From contig NZ_CADIJM010000002.1 in the NCBI RefSeq assembly GCF_902859585.1, positions 372,001 to 436,000 of the forward strand: a stretch of DNA of 64,000 nucleotides, written 5' to 3'. The notes beneath the pieces were generated by a model, which was given only the letters and a program-made list of their open reading frames with translations, was not told the origin of the DNA and did not search any database. This document shows positions 1-8,129 of the stretch, one piece after another. Each line of letters begins with the position of its first letter. Within the stretch, counting starts at the first letter, position 1. The translations under genes were made by a program, and so were the position numbers. This DNA comes from Achromobacter animicus. Lineage in GTDB: Bacteria > Pseudomonadota > Gammaproteobacteria > Burkholderiales > Burkholderiaceae_B.

Positions 1-438
1 AACGACGACGCAAAAGGGTGCAGTGGGTTGCACCCGCATATAACCGTCAAGAACCAAAAGAAGAACCGTCAAGAACCGTCACCCGCGCGCAAGCGCTCGT
101 CGGGATTCGATCCGATGCGTGTGGAGTTGCCCGCCTGGTTGGATGCGGAATTGTGGGAGCGCTGGGTGCGCCACCGCGTGCAGTTGCGCAAACCACTGAC
201 CGAGGAAGCTGCACGGCAGCAGGTCAAGGACCTGGCGACCTTTCGCCAGCAGGGGCACACGCCCGCCGCAGTTATCGAAAACGCCATCGGCAAAAGCTGG
301 CAAGGCCTGTTCGCCCCGAGTGGCACCGCAGTTGGGGGCGCGCAGCGTCCCGGCAAGTTCAACCCGACCGACTACGTAAATCGCAATCGCACCCATGGAG
401 GCCCCGACTATGACGACGGTCGCACAATCGACGAGTGA
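1..438 (+). CDS. Phage replication initiator, C-terminal part (cut by window start)
   Basis: The reading frame is open from base 1, so this is the 3' end of a longer gene; the TTG at 28 is not a convincing start. About 100 C-terminal residues carry a pattern (LPAWLDAELWERWVRHR, then Q-rich helix, then an IENAIGKSWQGLF-type ending) that I associate with the C-terminal region of phage replication proteins of the lambda O / helix-turn-helix type, where a conserved SxxxxWQGLF element follows the helicase-loader contact region. The next gene is a lambda P-like loader, overlapping this one by 29 bp, which supports the assignment. The origin, usually inside such genes, would lie upstream of the window. 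Confidence 0.6.
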   Translation, partial: NDDAKGCSGLHPHITVKNQKKNRQEPSPARKRSSGFDPMRVELPAWLDAELWERWVRHRVQLRKPLTEEAARQQVKDLATFRQQGHTPAAVIENAIGKSWQGLFAPSGTAVGGAQRPGKFNPTDYVNRNRTHGGPDYDDGRTIDE

Positions 439-1168
439 GCGAGCCGGCTGGGCCGTGCCGCTGGCGAAGCTGGAAGGCATTTCGCTGATCGACCACCTTT
501 GGAATCGCTTGTCGGGCACGTACGGGGGGCGCTGGCTGAAGGACTTCCCGGACATGCAGAGCATCGAGAACTGGAAGGCGGCATGGGCCGAGGCGCTGGA
601 CGATGATCGCGTGACGCCGCAGGAAGTGGCCGAAGGGCTGCGCACCTGCCGCCGCATGTTCCCCGACTGGCCGCCCGCAGTGGGCGAGTTCATCCGGGCA
701 TGCCGTCCGGGTCTGATTCCTGAGAACGCCTTTCACGACGCCGTTGCAGGGATGACAGCACGCCGCCGTGGCGAAATGGGCCAATGGACCCATCCGGCGG
801 TGTACTGGGCCGCTGTCCGTGTCGGGTCGCATGACCTGTTGAACTGCGGTTACTCGGTCATGCAGTCCCGGTGGGAGCGTTCGCTTTCGGAGGAACTGAG
901 CCGAAGCGAATGGGCGGCCATCCCAGCGCCGGCCGTTGCGCTGCCTGCTCCGGGTGCCACGCAAGCCACGCCCGAAGAGGCAGCGAAGGCAATGAAGGCG
1001 ATGGGCGCGGGCGCGATCCTGAACGACTCTGGCCGCGATCCGCACCGCTGGGCAAAGCGCATCCTGGCCGAAGCGCAGCGGAAGGGCGGGCGGGTGCCAT
1101 CCCTGGCGGTGCTGGGCATGGCGCAGGCCGCATTAGGCGCGCCGATGGACGCCGGGGGCGGGGCATGA
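410..1168 (+). CDS. Lambda P-like replication protein (helicase loader)
   Basis: A 252-residue protein. I chose ATG 410 rather than the in-frame ATG 395 because GGAG at 397-400 sits 9 nt before 410. The first 110 residues (WNRLSGTYGGRW, ENWKAAWAEAL, MFPDWPPAVGEFIRACR) follow the pattern of the phage replication protein P family, which recruits and loads the host DnaB helicase at the phage origin. The C-terminus is Ala-rich and less conserved. The gene overlaps the initiator upstream and shares an ATGA overlap with the nuclease downstream, so the three are translationally coupled in an early rightward operon. Family assignment is by motif resemblance only. Confidence 0.65.
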   Translation: MTTVAQSTSERAGWAVPLAKLEGISLIDHLWNRLSGTYGGRWLKDFPDMQSIENWKAAWAEALDDDRVTPQEVAEGLRTCRRMFPDWPPAVGEFIRACRPGLIPENAFHDAVAGMTARRRGEMGQWTHPAVYWAAVRVGSHDLLNCGYSVMQSRWERSLSEELSRSEWAAIPAPAVALPAPGATQATPEEAAKAMKAMGAGAILNDSGRDPHRWAKRILAEAQRKGGRVPSLAVLGMAQAALGAPMDAGGGA

Positions 1169-1587
1169 GTGCGATGCAACGGAACAAGGGCGCGGCCTTT
1201 GAGCGCAAGGTTGCCAACCTGCTGACCGACGCGACCGGCACGACCTGGCGCCGCCGCGTGCGAAACCAGGCTGGCGATAGTGACGTGGTGGCCGATGAGC
1301 CAGCATTCGCTGGGATCAGCGTCGAATGCAAGCACGCGAATGTCTTGTGTCTGCCCGCTTGGTGGCGCCAGGCCGTGGAGCAGGCGGGGGCGGGTGGTGT
1401 GCCGGTGCTGATCTACAGGCAGACGCGGGCGCGCGGCGAAACGGTGATGGTCGACGCGCACGACGTGAACCCCAAGATTTTTCCTGTCCGGGGGCGGCAC
1501 ACCGTCACCCTCGGGTGGGAAGCAGCAATGCAATGGATGCGGGAAATGCTGCCCGCGAAAGTGACCTATTCCCCGGGGATTATCTGA
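1165..1587 (+). CDS. PDDEXK-type phage nuclease, Holliday-junction-resolvase-like
   Basis: A 140-residue protein starting in an ATGA overlap with the loader gene. It has the signature of a restriction-like fold: an N-terminal helix with Glu (AAFERKV), an Asp in GDSDVV near residue 35, and a V-E-C-K motif about 20 residues later. This is the D...ExK arrangement of archaeal-Hjc-like and phage PDDEXK resolvases. In lambdoid phages the slot between replication and late regulation often holds RusA, Rap/NinG or a similar junction enzyme that resolves recombination intermediates before packaging. The specific activity is inferred. It ends in an overlap with the next ATG at 1587. Confidence 0.6.
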   Translation: MSAMQRNKGAAFERKVANLLTDATGTTWRRRVRNQAGDSDVVADEPAFAGISVECKHANVLCLPAWWRQAVEQAGAGGVPVLIYRQTRARGETVMVDAHDVNPKIFPVRGRHTVTLGWEAAMQWMREMLPAKVTYSPGII

Positions 1588-2249
1588 TGACTACCTTGAC
1601 TCCTTCTCGCGTCCCCTCAGTGCCGACCGTGGCGGCTAAGGCGGTGCCGCTCTTTTCCAGCGCGCATGCGGCGCTGATCTTCGCGTTGCACTACTCGATG
1701 CAGCAGTATGATCGGCCGCTCATGAATCGGATTGCGTCGGGCGAATTGACAGCAGGAATGTCCACCGGGGACGGGCCGGGGCTGTCCGGACTGGATGGGG
1801 CAGGGCAAGCGGGCATGATCCGTGCAGAACTGGCCCGGCTCAGTCCGATTGAGCAGGCGGTCCTGGTCGCTCACGCTGCGCCTTCACAGATTCCGTGCGC
1901 TTGTGGAATTGCGTGCTGCTCCGGCTTCAAGACCAATCCGGAATGGCAGGATGCGATGAGCACACTTACGACTGCGGCGGCGTCTGGGGCGCTGTCCGGC
2001 TGCGTGTCGAACGGCCGTCTCCGCTCGGCGCTCATCCAACGTTTGTTAGGTGCGAAGGTTACGCTGGCCGAGCTGGCTGAGCGGTTTGAGGTCGATGACA
2101 AAACCGCGGCCGCACATCATGCGAAGCTGAAGCGTTGGCTGTTCGGGGGCGCAGGCGAAAAAGCCGGGGGACTGCACCATCGGGCTTATTGCGCGCTGAG
2201 CGATCGGCTGAAGGCGTGCAAATGGATTGCGGAGGACGCGGACGCGTGA
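1587..2249 (+). CDS. HTH protein in the late-regulator (Q) position
   Basis: A 220-residue protein starting one base before the previous stop. It has a Cys cluster (CACGIACCSG, around residue 100) that could bind a metal, and a C-terminal helix-turn-helix-like stretch (VTLAELAERFEVDDKTAAAHH). Its place, last gene before a terminator and upstream of the late operon, is where lambdoid phages carry the antiterminator Q or another late-gene activator. I do not recognise a Q family with certainty; regulator of late transcription is an inference from position, HTH and Cys cluster. Confidence 0.45.
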   Translation: MTTLTPSRVPSVPTVAAKAVPLFSSAHAALIFALHYSMQQYDRPLMNRIASGELTAGMSTGDGPGLSGLDGAGQAGMIRAELARLSPIEQAVLVAHAAPSQIPCACGIACCSGFKTNPEWQDAMSTLTTAAASGALSGCVSNGRLRSALIQRLLGAKVTLAELAERFEVDDKTAAAHHAKLKRWLFGGAGEKAGGLHHRAYCALSDRLKACKWIAEDADA

Positions 2250-2367
2250 AAAAATTGACGAATGGGGTTTTTTGCCCCAAGATACGTCCCTGACGGATAC
2301 GGTGTATTAGTCTGTCCAAATAAACCCGCCAAGCGCAAGCAGGCGGGTTTTTGCGTTTTTGGAGGCG
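2250..2367 (+). promoter_or_regulatory. Short gap between late regulator and lipoproteins; weak promoter-like signal
   Basis: TTGACG at 2255-2260 directly follows the regulator gene and precedes a small inverted repeat (TGGGG, six T, GCCCCA at 2263-2279). No good -10 hexamer lies 16-18 bp downstream, so a promoter is not proven. The position upstream of the late operon would suit a late promoter with a Q utilisation site, but this is speculative. Confidence 0.2.
2322..2352 (+). terminator. Intrinsic terminator after the early operon
   Basis: AAACCCGCC (2322-2330) pairs with GGCGGGTTT (2342-2350), followed by further T. It closes the regulator transcript and also faces the 3' end of the minus-strand lipoprotein gene at 2368. 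Confidence 0.8.
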
Positions 2368-2712
2368 TCACTGTCGAAGACACTGGTTGGTCTCGCGCAT
2401 AAACTCCATATAAGCGCTGGCTCGCTTCTCATCGCTAATGCAAATATAAGTTTGGTTCAGCATCGCGCATGCCGCAGCCGTATCGGGTACCTTTTGGAAT
2501 GTCGCTTTAAAAACTTGTGAGGCCTCGGCCTTGAAATTTGCAGACATTGGAAGTTGAGCAAACTTCGTCAGATCGACTCCTGCCTGGATAGCGAGCTGTC
2601 GATTGGTGTCGTATGACGCCGGAGGCGCAACACTGCAGGGGGGGGATTGACAGCCGCTTAACAACATTAGCAGAGCTACGGGAGCCATGCTGAATTGAGT
2701 TGCGCATCTCAT
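2368..2712 (-). CDS. Small prophage lipoprotein (paralogous domain of the next gene)
   Basis: A 114-residue protein with a type II signal peptide: MRCATQFSMAP, a hydrophobic run, then lipobox LSGC with Cys near residue 21. The mature part contains three spaced Cys residues and a pattern F..TFQKV.D.AAACAML..T.IC.....A..EFMRET..C. The same pattern occurs in the N-terminal part of the larger lipoprotein at 2738-3646, so the two share a domain. It reads against the flanking phage genes and is visibly AT-richer, typical of a moron expressed from the prophage. Function unknown; phage lipoproteins of this kind sometimes block superinfection, which is only a possibility here. Confidence 0.7.
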   Translation of the reverse strand: MRCATQFSMAPVALLMLLSGCQSPPCSVAPPASYDTNRQLAIQAGVDLTKFAQLPMSANFKAEASQVFKATFQKVPDTAAACAMLNQTYICISDEKRASAYMEFMRETNQCLRQ

Positions 2713-2737
2713 ATTAGCTCTCCTAGTTAGCGGGAGG

Positions 2738-3646
2738 TCAGCGACAAATTGATCGGTTCTTTAAAGCTCCATCAGCTCCGCGAACTTGCAATGGCACGCA
2801 TGTATCACTGGGTGCAAGGGAAATAACCTTGCTTTCCGCAGAACGGTTACTGTTGTAGAAGACGACTACCCGCACCTGTTCGCGCGGTCCCCTGTTCTTC
2901 ATTCCGTCGAGAAAGGTGTACGTGACGCGAAATCTATCAGTCGATCTCGGTCCGAGCACTTGCGCCACGGGTGTTTCCACGATCAATACCGGGTCGTCGG
3001 ATGGATACCAAGCTTTCGCAGGGCTGCGCATTTGGGATTTTGCACCAGCCACGATCGCGCCTGTACTGTCTACGGTGACCGCATAAATTTCGGTTAACTC
3101 GACCACGGACGCTAGACCGCGCGAGCTCCTTAAATTCTCGTCGAACCAGACCTTGACTACAGAGATCTGCGCTGGCTTGTCACCCGAATTTCTGACAAAT
3201 ATATCGATCGCGATCGGCGGGTTTGATGTCAAGTTTCCGGGGGCGGGAATTTGCTGGACTACTGAGTCCACCACCAGCTTCGCCTCATCGGTCCGCTCGC
3301 AGGAATGGGTCTCCTTCAGGTAGGTTCTGAACTCGCTAATTTGGGCGTCTGAACGCCCTTGCTCGGACAAGCACGCTACTGTCCTAAGAAGCATTAAGCA
3401 GGAAGCGTCTTGATCCTTCACGGTCTGATAAGTCTCCTCGAATCGGTTGCGCCATTGGGCTTGGCTAAGATTCGCCGCCTTAACTACGCTTGCACTGAGC
3501 TCCGTTTGGACCGAGAGAAGGACGTTCTTGTCGGTAAGCGTTCTTTCTGGTGCAGCAATAGCGCAAGGGGTTCCGCTATTGGTTGTGGAACAGGCAACCA
3601 ACATCAAGGCAGCGGCTGAGGAACATATGGACGTCCAGACTTTCAA
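2738..3646 (-). CDS. Larger prophage lipoprotein with C-terminal beta-rich domain
   Basis: A 302-residue product if started at TTG 3646, which I prefer because GAGGTGG lies just upstream and the product then begins with a proper signal peptide (MKVWTSICSSAAALMLVACS, lipobox LVAC). Residues about 45-115 repeat the domain of the neighbouring small lipoprotein (ETYQTVKDQDASCLML, EFRTYLKETHSC). The rest (ISVVKVWFDENLRSS and similar) looks like a beta-rich domain with a conserved-looking Cys near the C-terminus. Together with 2368-2712 it forms a minus-strand two-gene unit inserted between the early operon and the terminase module. I do not recognise a family. Confidence 0.65.
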   Translation of the reverse strand: MKVWTSICSSAAALMLVACSTTNSGTPCAIAAPERTLTDKNVLLSVQTELSASVVKAANLSQAQWRNRFEETYQTVKDQDASCLMLLRTVACLSEQGRSDAQISEFRTYLKETHSCERTDEAKLVVDSVVQQIPAPGNLTSNPPIAIDIFVRNSGDKPAQISVVKVWFDENLRSSRGLASVVELTEIYAVTVDSTGAIVAGAKSQMRSPAKAWYPSDDPVLIVETPVAQVLGPRSTDRFRVTYTFLDGMKNRGPREQVRVVVFYNSNRSAESKVISLAPSDTCVPLQVRGADGALKNRSICR

Positions 3647-3803
3647 GGCACCACCTCGCAATTTGTGGCGGGATTTTCGGGTTGTACCGCTGTGTTTATC
3701 TACTTCGCAATGGGTATTTTTCACCGGTGCTAAATGTTCTAGCTCTCGGATTGGACCCGGAACGGGACCCCGATCTCGAGGGTAAAACATCCAATAATGA
3801 AAG

Positions 3804-4136
3804 ATGAAAATCAAAACACTTAAGCCGCGACTGCCAATTGCGGGCTCGCGGCTGGCAGTAGCTCCTCCGATCAGCGCGAAACGCATGACGGGCCGCAAGC
3901 TGCAAGACCGCCGGTTGCGTGTCTGGTCTGCCGATCCGCACTGCGCCCACTGCGGCGCGTTGACCGCATACCCCGAAGGGTTCGAGCTGGACCACAAGGT
4001 CAGTCTGCACGATGGGGGCGCGGACACCGATGAGAACTCGCAGGTGCTGTGCGTCTCGCGCGATGCGCACGGGCGCAAGGTGGGATGCCACGACGCTAAG
4101 ACGCGGCAGGACATGGGATACAGGAGCCGCACGTAA
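3804..4136 (+). CDS. HNH endonuclease
   Basis: A 110-residue protein with a zinc-binding HNH fold: CAHCG (about residues 48-52), LDHKVSLHDGGADTDENSQVLC in two parts (the catalytic His in LDHKV, the Asn in the DENSQ segment) and a final C-H pair. HNH proteins are commonly encoded directly beside terminase in HK97-like phages and are needed for efficient cos cleavage or packaging in several of them. Its stop overlaps the start of the next small gene. The start at ATG 3804 has a weak upstream purine tract. Confidence 0.85.
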   Translation: MKIKTLKPRLPIAGSRLAVAPPISAKRMTGRKLQDRRLRVWSADPHCAHCGALTAYPEGFELDHKVSLHDGGADTDENSQVLCVSRDAHGRKVGCHDAKTRQDMGYRSRT

Positions 4137-4303
4137 TGGCGCAAGTCACGGTCAAGCTTTCCCTGCGCGTCGCGTGGTGGGTCCGCTGGTACTTGGTCGG
4201 CATCGTCATCGCGGCACGGCTGACGGGCGCAACCCCGGACATGACGAAGGTGGAACGGTGGATCAGACGCGGCCTGTCCGTCCACGCCAGCAGGAAGGCG
4301 TAG
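4136..4303 (+). CDS. Small one-helix phage membrane protein
   Basis: A 55-residue protein beginning in a TAATG overlap with the HNH gene. It has a short basic/amphipathic start (MAQVTVKLSLRVAWWVRW), one hydrophobic helix (YLVGIVIAARLTG) and a short polar tail (PDMTKVERWIRRGLSV). I recall proteins of this form beside terminase genes in related Burkholderia and Bordetella phages; no function is known. After it, 4304-4542 holds no convincing gene. Confidence 0.6.
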   Translation: MAQVTVKLSLRVAWWVRWYLVGIVIAARLTGATPDMTKVERWIRRGLSVHASRKA

Positions 4304-4512
4304 GACGCCTCTGCATCGAGGCCGGGCCCGAGGCGCACCCGGTCCATCGTCGCGTCCAGTATGGCCTCTGCGTGGCTCCCTGGGGCATCGGCAGAGGGGC
4401 AGCGGCCGGTGGTCAGGCGGCAGGCAGGGGGGGCGGGTCGAAAGTCTAGGGCGGCTCGACACTGGAAACCACCTGTTCCCTCACGCACAGAAAATTTCCC
4501 CGTTTCGGAAAA

Positions 4513-4745
4513 TTGTTAACCTAATCTTGTTAACCAAAACCTATGGCATTAACCGACAAAAAGCGCCGATTCGTCGATGCGCTGCTGTCGGGTCTAACCG
4601 GTGCGAAAGCCGCTATCCATGCGGGTTACAGCGAAAACGGGGCGGCCCAAGCAGCCGCCCGACTGATGCGTGACAAGCATGTTCTGGCCGCCGTGGGGCG
4701 CATTGCCGAGGTTAACAAATCAGTTAACAAAAATCGGATTAACAA
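4513..4745. repeat. Five copies of a GTTAAC-centred 9-mer around the terS start (candidate pac/TerS site)
   Basis: TTGTTAACC occurs at 4513-4521 and 4527-4535, just before terS. Inside terS the reverse-complement form occurs as GGTTAACAA at 4710-4718, AGTTAACAA at 4722-4730 and GATTAACAA at 4737-4745. A weaker copy (GCATTAACC) is at 4546-4554. AT-rich repeated motifs in and before terS resemble the recognition sites bound by small terminase subunits, but no experiment ties this motif to TerS here. Confidence 0.5.
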
Positions 4746-5082
4746 AAAGGCCGAATCACCGAATCCCAAGGAGACGGATTCTCCGGCAAGCGGACCGCAA
4801 GCCACAGCTGCCGACACAGATCTCATCGACGGAATCGGCCTGAAAGCTCTCGGGCTTACCTCAGATCCGCGGGCTGTTCTCGTGGCGATCATGAACGACG
4901 CGGGGGAAGAACCGAAACTTCGGCTGGAGGCCGCGAAAGCGCTTATGCCGTTCACGCACGGGAAAATTGCGGAACAGGGCAAGAAGGGCGCGAAGCAGGA
5001 GGCGGCAAACAAGGCTGCTACCGGTGGGCGATTCGCGCCGCCACCGCCTCCCACGCATCTACGCGTTGTCGGGAAGGGGTAA
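4543..5082 (+). CDS. terS: Terminase small subunit
   Basis: A 179-residue protein. The N-terminal 60 residues (LTDKKRRFVDALLSGLTGAKAAIHAGYSENGAAQAAARLM) are the HTH DNA-binding domain of the terminase_2 family (XtmA type). A Lys/Asn-rich linker follows, encoded by the GTTAAC-type repeats, then a helical region (DPRAVLVAIMNDAGEEPKLRLEAAKALM) likely for oligomerisation, and a Pro-rich tail. It recognises the phage packaging site and delivers DNA to TerL. The TerL gene starts 3 bp after its stop. Confidence 0.9.
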   Translation: MALTDKKRRFVDALLSGLTGAKAAIHAGYSENGAAQAAARLMRDKHVLAAVGRIAEVNKSVNKNRINKKAESPNPKETDSPASGPQATAADTDLIDGIGLKALGLTSDPRAVLVAIMNDAGEEPKLRLEAAKALMPFTHGKIAEQGKKGAKQEAANKAATGGRFAPPPPPTHLRVVGKG

Positions 5083-5085
5083 ACC

Positions 5086-6789
5086 ATGGCCTGGACAACC
5101 GCGTGCCCTGATTGGGCGGAACGCCTGCGCACACGACAGTCGATCATTCCGCCGCCGATCTACCCCGACCAGGCCGAATATGCGCTTGGCATCTTCAAGC
5201 AGCTCAAGGTCGTAGATCTGGCGCAGGTCTACGACGAGGCCATCGGGGCGTACCGACACCAGACCTTCGGGGAGTGCTCCGAAGAATGGGTATTCGACTT
5301 TGTGCGGGCGATCTTCGGCGGATATGACGCCGCCACCGGCAAGCAACGGATCCGGGAATATGGCCTGTTGATCAGCAAGAAGAACACGAAATCGACTATT
5401 GCCGCCGGCATCATGCTGACGGCGGTAATCATCTGCTGGCGCCAGGAAGAGGAACACTTGATCCTGGCCCCGACCAAGGAAGTCGCAGACAACAGCTTCA
5501 AGCCAGCAGCCGCGATGATTCGGGCGGACGAGGAACTGTCCGACATGTTCCACGTTCAGGACCACATCCGCACCATCACTCACCGGACGACGCGCAATAG
5601 CCTCAAGGTGGTGGCCGCCGACACCGATACGGTATCGGGCAAGAAGTCCGGCCGCATCTTGGTCGATGAATTGTGGCTATTCGGCAAGCGCGCTAACGCG
5701 GTGGCGATGTTCCTGGAGGCGCTCGGCGGCCAAATATCGCGTGATGAAGGCTGGGTAATCTACCTGACCACACAGAGCGACGATCCGCCGGCGGGTGTCT
5801 TCAAAGAAAAGCTCGCCTACTGGCGCGACGTGCGAGACGGGCGGGTGGTCGATCCGAAGACGCTGGGCATCCTGTACGAGTTTCCGGAAGAAATGGTCGA
5901 GGCAAAAGCCTATCTCGACCCGGCCAACTTCTACGTCACCAATCCGAACCTCGGCCGCTCGGTCAGCGCCGAATGGTTGGGGGATCAGCTCAAGCTATTG
6001 CAGGCCAGAACGGACGGAGCATTCCAGCAGTTCCTGGCCAAGCACCTGAATGTCGAAATCGGGCTCAACCTTCGTTCCGACCGTTGGGCAGGTGCTGACC
6101 ACTGGCAGGCTCAAGCCGACGCATCTCTACGCCGGTTGGAGGACTTCTTACGGCGGGTGGAAGTGGTGACCGGCGGCATCGACGGCGGCGGCCTGGACGA
6201 TCTGTTGGGGCTGAGCCTGGTTGGCAGGGAAGTTGGGACCGGGCGGTGGCTCCACTGGGGGCGGGCCTGGGCGCACCCTTCTGTGCTGGAGCGTCGGAAA
6301 GAAATTGCGCCTCGCCTACGCGACTTTGAGCATGAAGGCGACCTAGTCATTGTCCAAAAGATTGGGGACGACGTAGCCGACCTAGCCCGAATTGTCCGGC
6401 GAGTTTTCGATGCGGGGTTGTTTCCTGAAAAGGAGGGCGTCGGCACTGACCCTAGCGGCATCACATTTGCCGAGGCATTTGTTGAGGCTGCAATCCCCGA
6501 GGAACTGCTTGTCGGCGTATCGCAGGGTTGGCGGCTTGGCGGCACGATCAAGACCGTCGAGAGAAAGCTCGCCGAGGGCACCTTTTTGCATGGGGGGCGG
6601 CCAATGATGGCGTGGTCGGTGGGCAATGCGCGCATCGAGCAGCGCGCGAATTCGATCCTCATCACCAAGCAGGCCAGCGGTTCCGCAAAGATTGACCCGC
6701 TCATGGCCCTCCTCGACGCAGCGCAACTCATGGCGCTCAACCCGTTGGCCGGGCCTAAGAAAATTCAACAGGGATTCGTGGTGATGTGA
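5086..6789 (+). CDS. terL: Terminase large subunit (terminase_1 family)
   Basis: A 567-residue packaging ATPase/nuclease. The N-terminal motor has a deviant Walker A (LLISKKNTKST, about residues 95-105), an adenine-binding style segment upstream, and Walker B GRILVDELW near residue 190 followed by a coupling TTQS motif (YLTTQSDDPP). The C-terminal RNase-H-like nuclease starts around residue 360 with VTGGIDGGGLDD, giving the first acidic metal ligands, and continues to the late acidic segment. Length and motifs fit the HK97-type family. It overlaps the portal start (TGATG). Confidence 0.93.
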   Translation: MAWTTACPDWAERLRTRQSIIPPPIYPDQAEYALGIFKQLKVVDLAQVYDEAIGAYRHQTFGECSEEWVFDFVRAIFGGYDAATGKQRIREYGLLISKKNTKSTIAAGIMLTAVIICWRQEEEHLILAPTKEVADNSFKPAAAMIRADEELSDMFHVQDHIRTITHRTTRNSLKVVAADTDTVSGKKSGRILVDELWLFGKRANAVAMFLEALGGQISRDEGWVIYLTTQSDDPPAGVFKEKLAYWRDVRDGRVVDPKTLGILYEFPEEMVEAKAYLDPANFYVTNPNLGRSVSAEWLGDQLKLLQARTDGAFQQFLAKHLNVEIGLNLRSDRWAGADHWQAQADASLRRLEDFLRRVEVVTGGIDGGGLDDLLGLSLVGREVGTGRWLHWGRAWAHPSVLERRKEIAPRLRDFEHEGDLVIVQKIGDDVADLARIVRRVFDAGLFPEKEGVGTDPSGITFAEAFVEAAIPEELLVGVSQGWRLGGTIKTVERKLAEGTFLHGGRPMMAWSVGNARIEQRANSILITKQASGSAKIDPLMALLDAAQLMALNPLAGPKKIQQGFVVM

Positions 6790-8129
6790 TGGGACTACTT
6801 TCCAGATTTTTCGGCTCGGACGGCCAGCCGGCGCAGCCCACCAGCCGACAAGAGCCGGCAATTGGCAACCTGGCGGACGGTGAGACAGTCTCATCGTCTG
6901 ATATCCGCATGTTCGAGATCTTCGGCGATCCACGGACCGCGGCGGGGGCGGTGGTCAATGAACAGACCGCTATGCGGGTGTCGGCGGTCTACGCCTGCGT
7001 GTCGCTGATCGCGGGGTCCATCGCCCAGTTGCCGCTTCCAGTATTTGAGCGGGTGGGGGGCGCCCGGCAGCAGGTGGATCACGCCTATTGGTGGGCGCTA
7101 AATGAGCAGTGCTGCCCAACTTGGGTGGCTTCTGCGGCGTGGGAGTTCCTGGTTACGCAGATGCTGTTGAGGGGCGATGGAATTGCATACATCGTTCGAA
7201 ACCGCGCCGGCATGATGACCAACCTGATCCCATGGCCGCGATCCCGGGTGGATATCCGCGAACAGGAGCGCGATAGTGCGCGCGAGCTTCGGCGGCTGCA
7301 ATACACGTTCTATGACGACAAGGGATTCTTCACTGTCGATCAGGACGACGTGATCCACATTCCGGGCTTCGGTTTCAACGGCATCAGTTCGATGTCGGTG
7401 ATTCAGTGGGGGGCGCGCAACGGCATTGGCATCGCAATCCAGGGCGACGAGCATGCTGGGAAGTTCTTCAGCGAAGGCGGCAAGCCCGAGGTGGCGATCA
7501 AGGCGCCCGCCGCCATGTCTCCGGACATGCAAGAGGATTTTCGCGCCGCTTGGATTGCGAAGTATGGCGGCATTCAGGGTAACCGCCGCATTCCGCTGAT
7601 TCTGACCGAAGGGTTGGATGTCAAGGAACTAACCATGTCGGCGGTGGACCAGCAATTGCTGGAATCCCGCCAATGGCAGGTGATCGACATTGCGCGAGCC
7701 TTCGGCGTGCCGCCGCACATGATTGGCGAGATGACGAAGTCCAGCAGTTGGGGCAGCGGTATCGAGCAGATGGGTATCGGCTTTGTGAAATACACGCTGG
7801 CTCCGCACTTGAAGCGGATCAAGGGCGAATTGAACCGAAAGCTGTTCCGCACCGCCCGATACTTCACCGAGCACAACACGGATGGGCTCATGGCGGGTGA
7901 TTCCAAGGCGCAGGCCGAGTACTTCGCTAAGGCGCTGGGCGGCCCCGGCACGCAGGGCTGGATGAGCGTGGACGAAGTGCGCCGCGTTAAAAACCTCCAA
8001 CCGTTGGGCGGCGATTTCGACCGGCCGACGCTGGCCGGCGCGCAAGCACAACGCGATACCCAGGACGATAACGAGCAAGACAGGGAAACCGAGAATGAAA
8101 CTTCCGAAACTGCTTCAGCTGGCGCGTGA
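6789..8129 (+). CDS. Portal protein (HK97 family)
   Basis: A 446-residue protein; ATG 6789 overlaps the TerL stop and is preferred over the GTG at 6786. It shows HK97 portal hallmarks: AVYACVSLIAGSIAQLPLPVFER in two parts near residues 60-85, the DVIHIPGFGFNGISSMSVI segment near 190-210, and KELTMSAVDQQLLESRQWQ followed by IARAFGVPPHMIGE near 300. The portal forms the dodecameric ring for DNA entry. The C-terminus is acidic and overlaps the protease gene by 35 bp. Confidence 0.92.
   Translation: MGLLSRFFGSDGQPAQPTSRQEPAIGNLADGETVSSSDIRMFEIFGDPRTAAGAVVNEQTAMRVSAVYACVSLIAGSIAQLPLPVFERVGGARQQVDHAYWWALNEQCCPTWVASAAWEFLVTQMLLRGDGIAYIVRNRAGMMTNLIPWPRSRVDIREQERDSARELRRLQYTFYDDKGFFTVDQDDVIHIPGFGFNGISSMSVIQWGARNGIGIAIQGDEHAGKFFSEGGKPEVAIKAPAAMSPDMQEDFRAAWIAKYGGIQGNRRIPLILTEGLDVKELTMSAVDQQLLESRQWQVIDIARAFGVPPHMIGEMTKSSSWGSGIEQMGIGFVKYTLAPHLKRIKGELNRKLFRTARYFTEHNTDGLMAGDSKAQAEYFAKALGGPGTQGWMSVDEVRRVKNLQPLGGDFDRPTLAGAQAQRDTQDDNEQDRETENETSETASAGA

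Noticed and set aside
2738-4462. 574-codon minus-strand frame as one large protein
   Set aside because: The part above 3646 lies over the HNH and small membrane genes; the lipoprotein signal peptide at TTG 3646 marks the real start.
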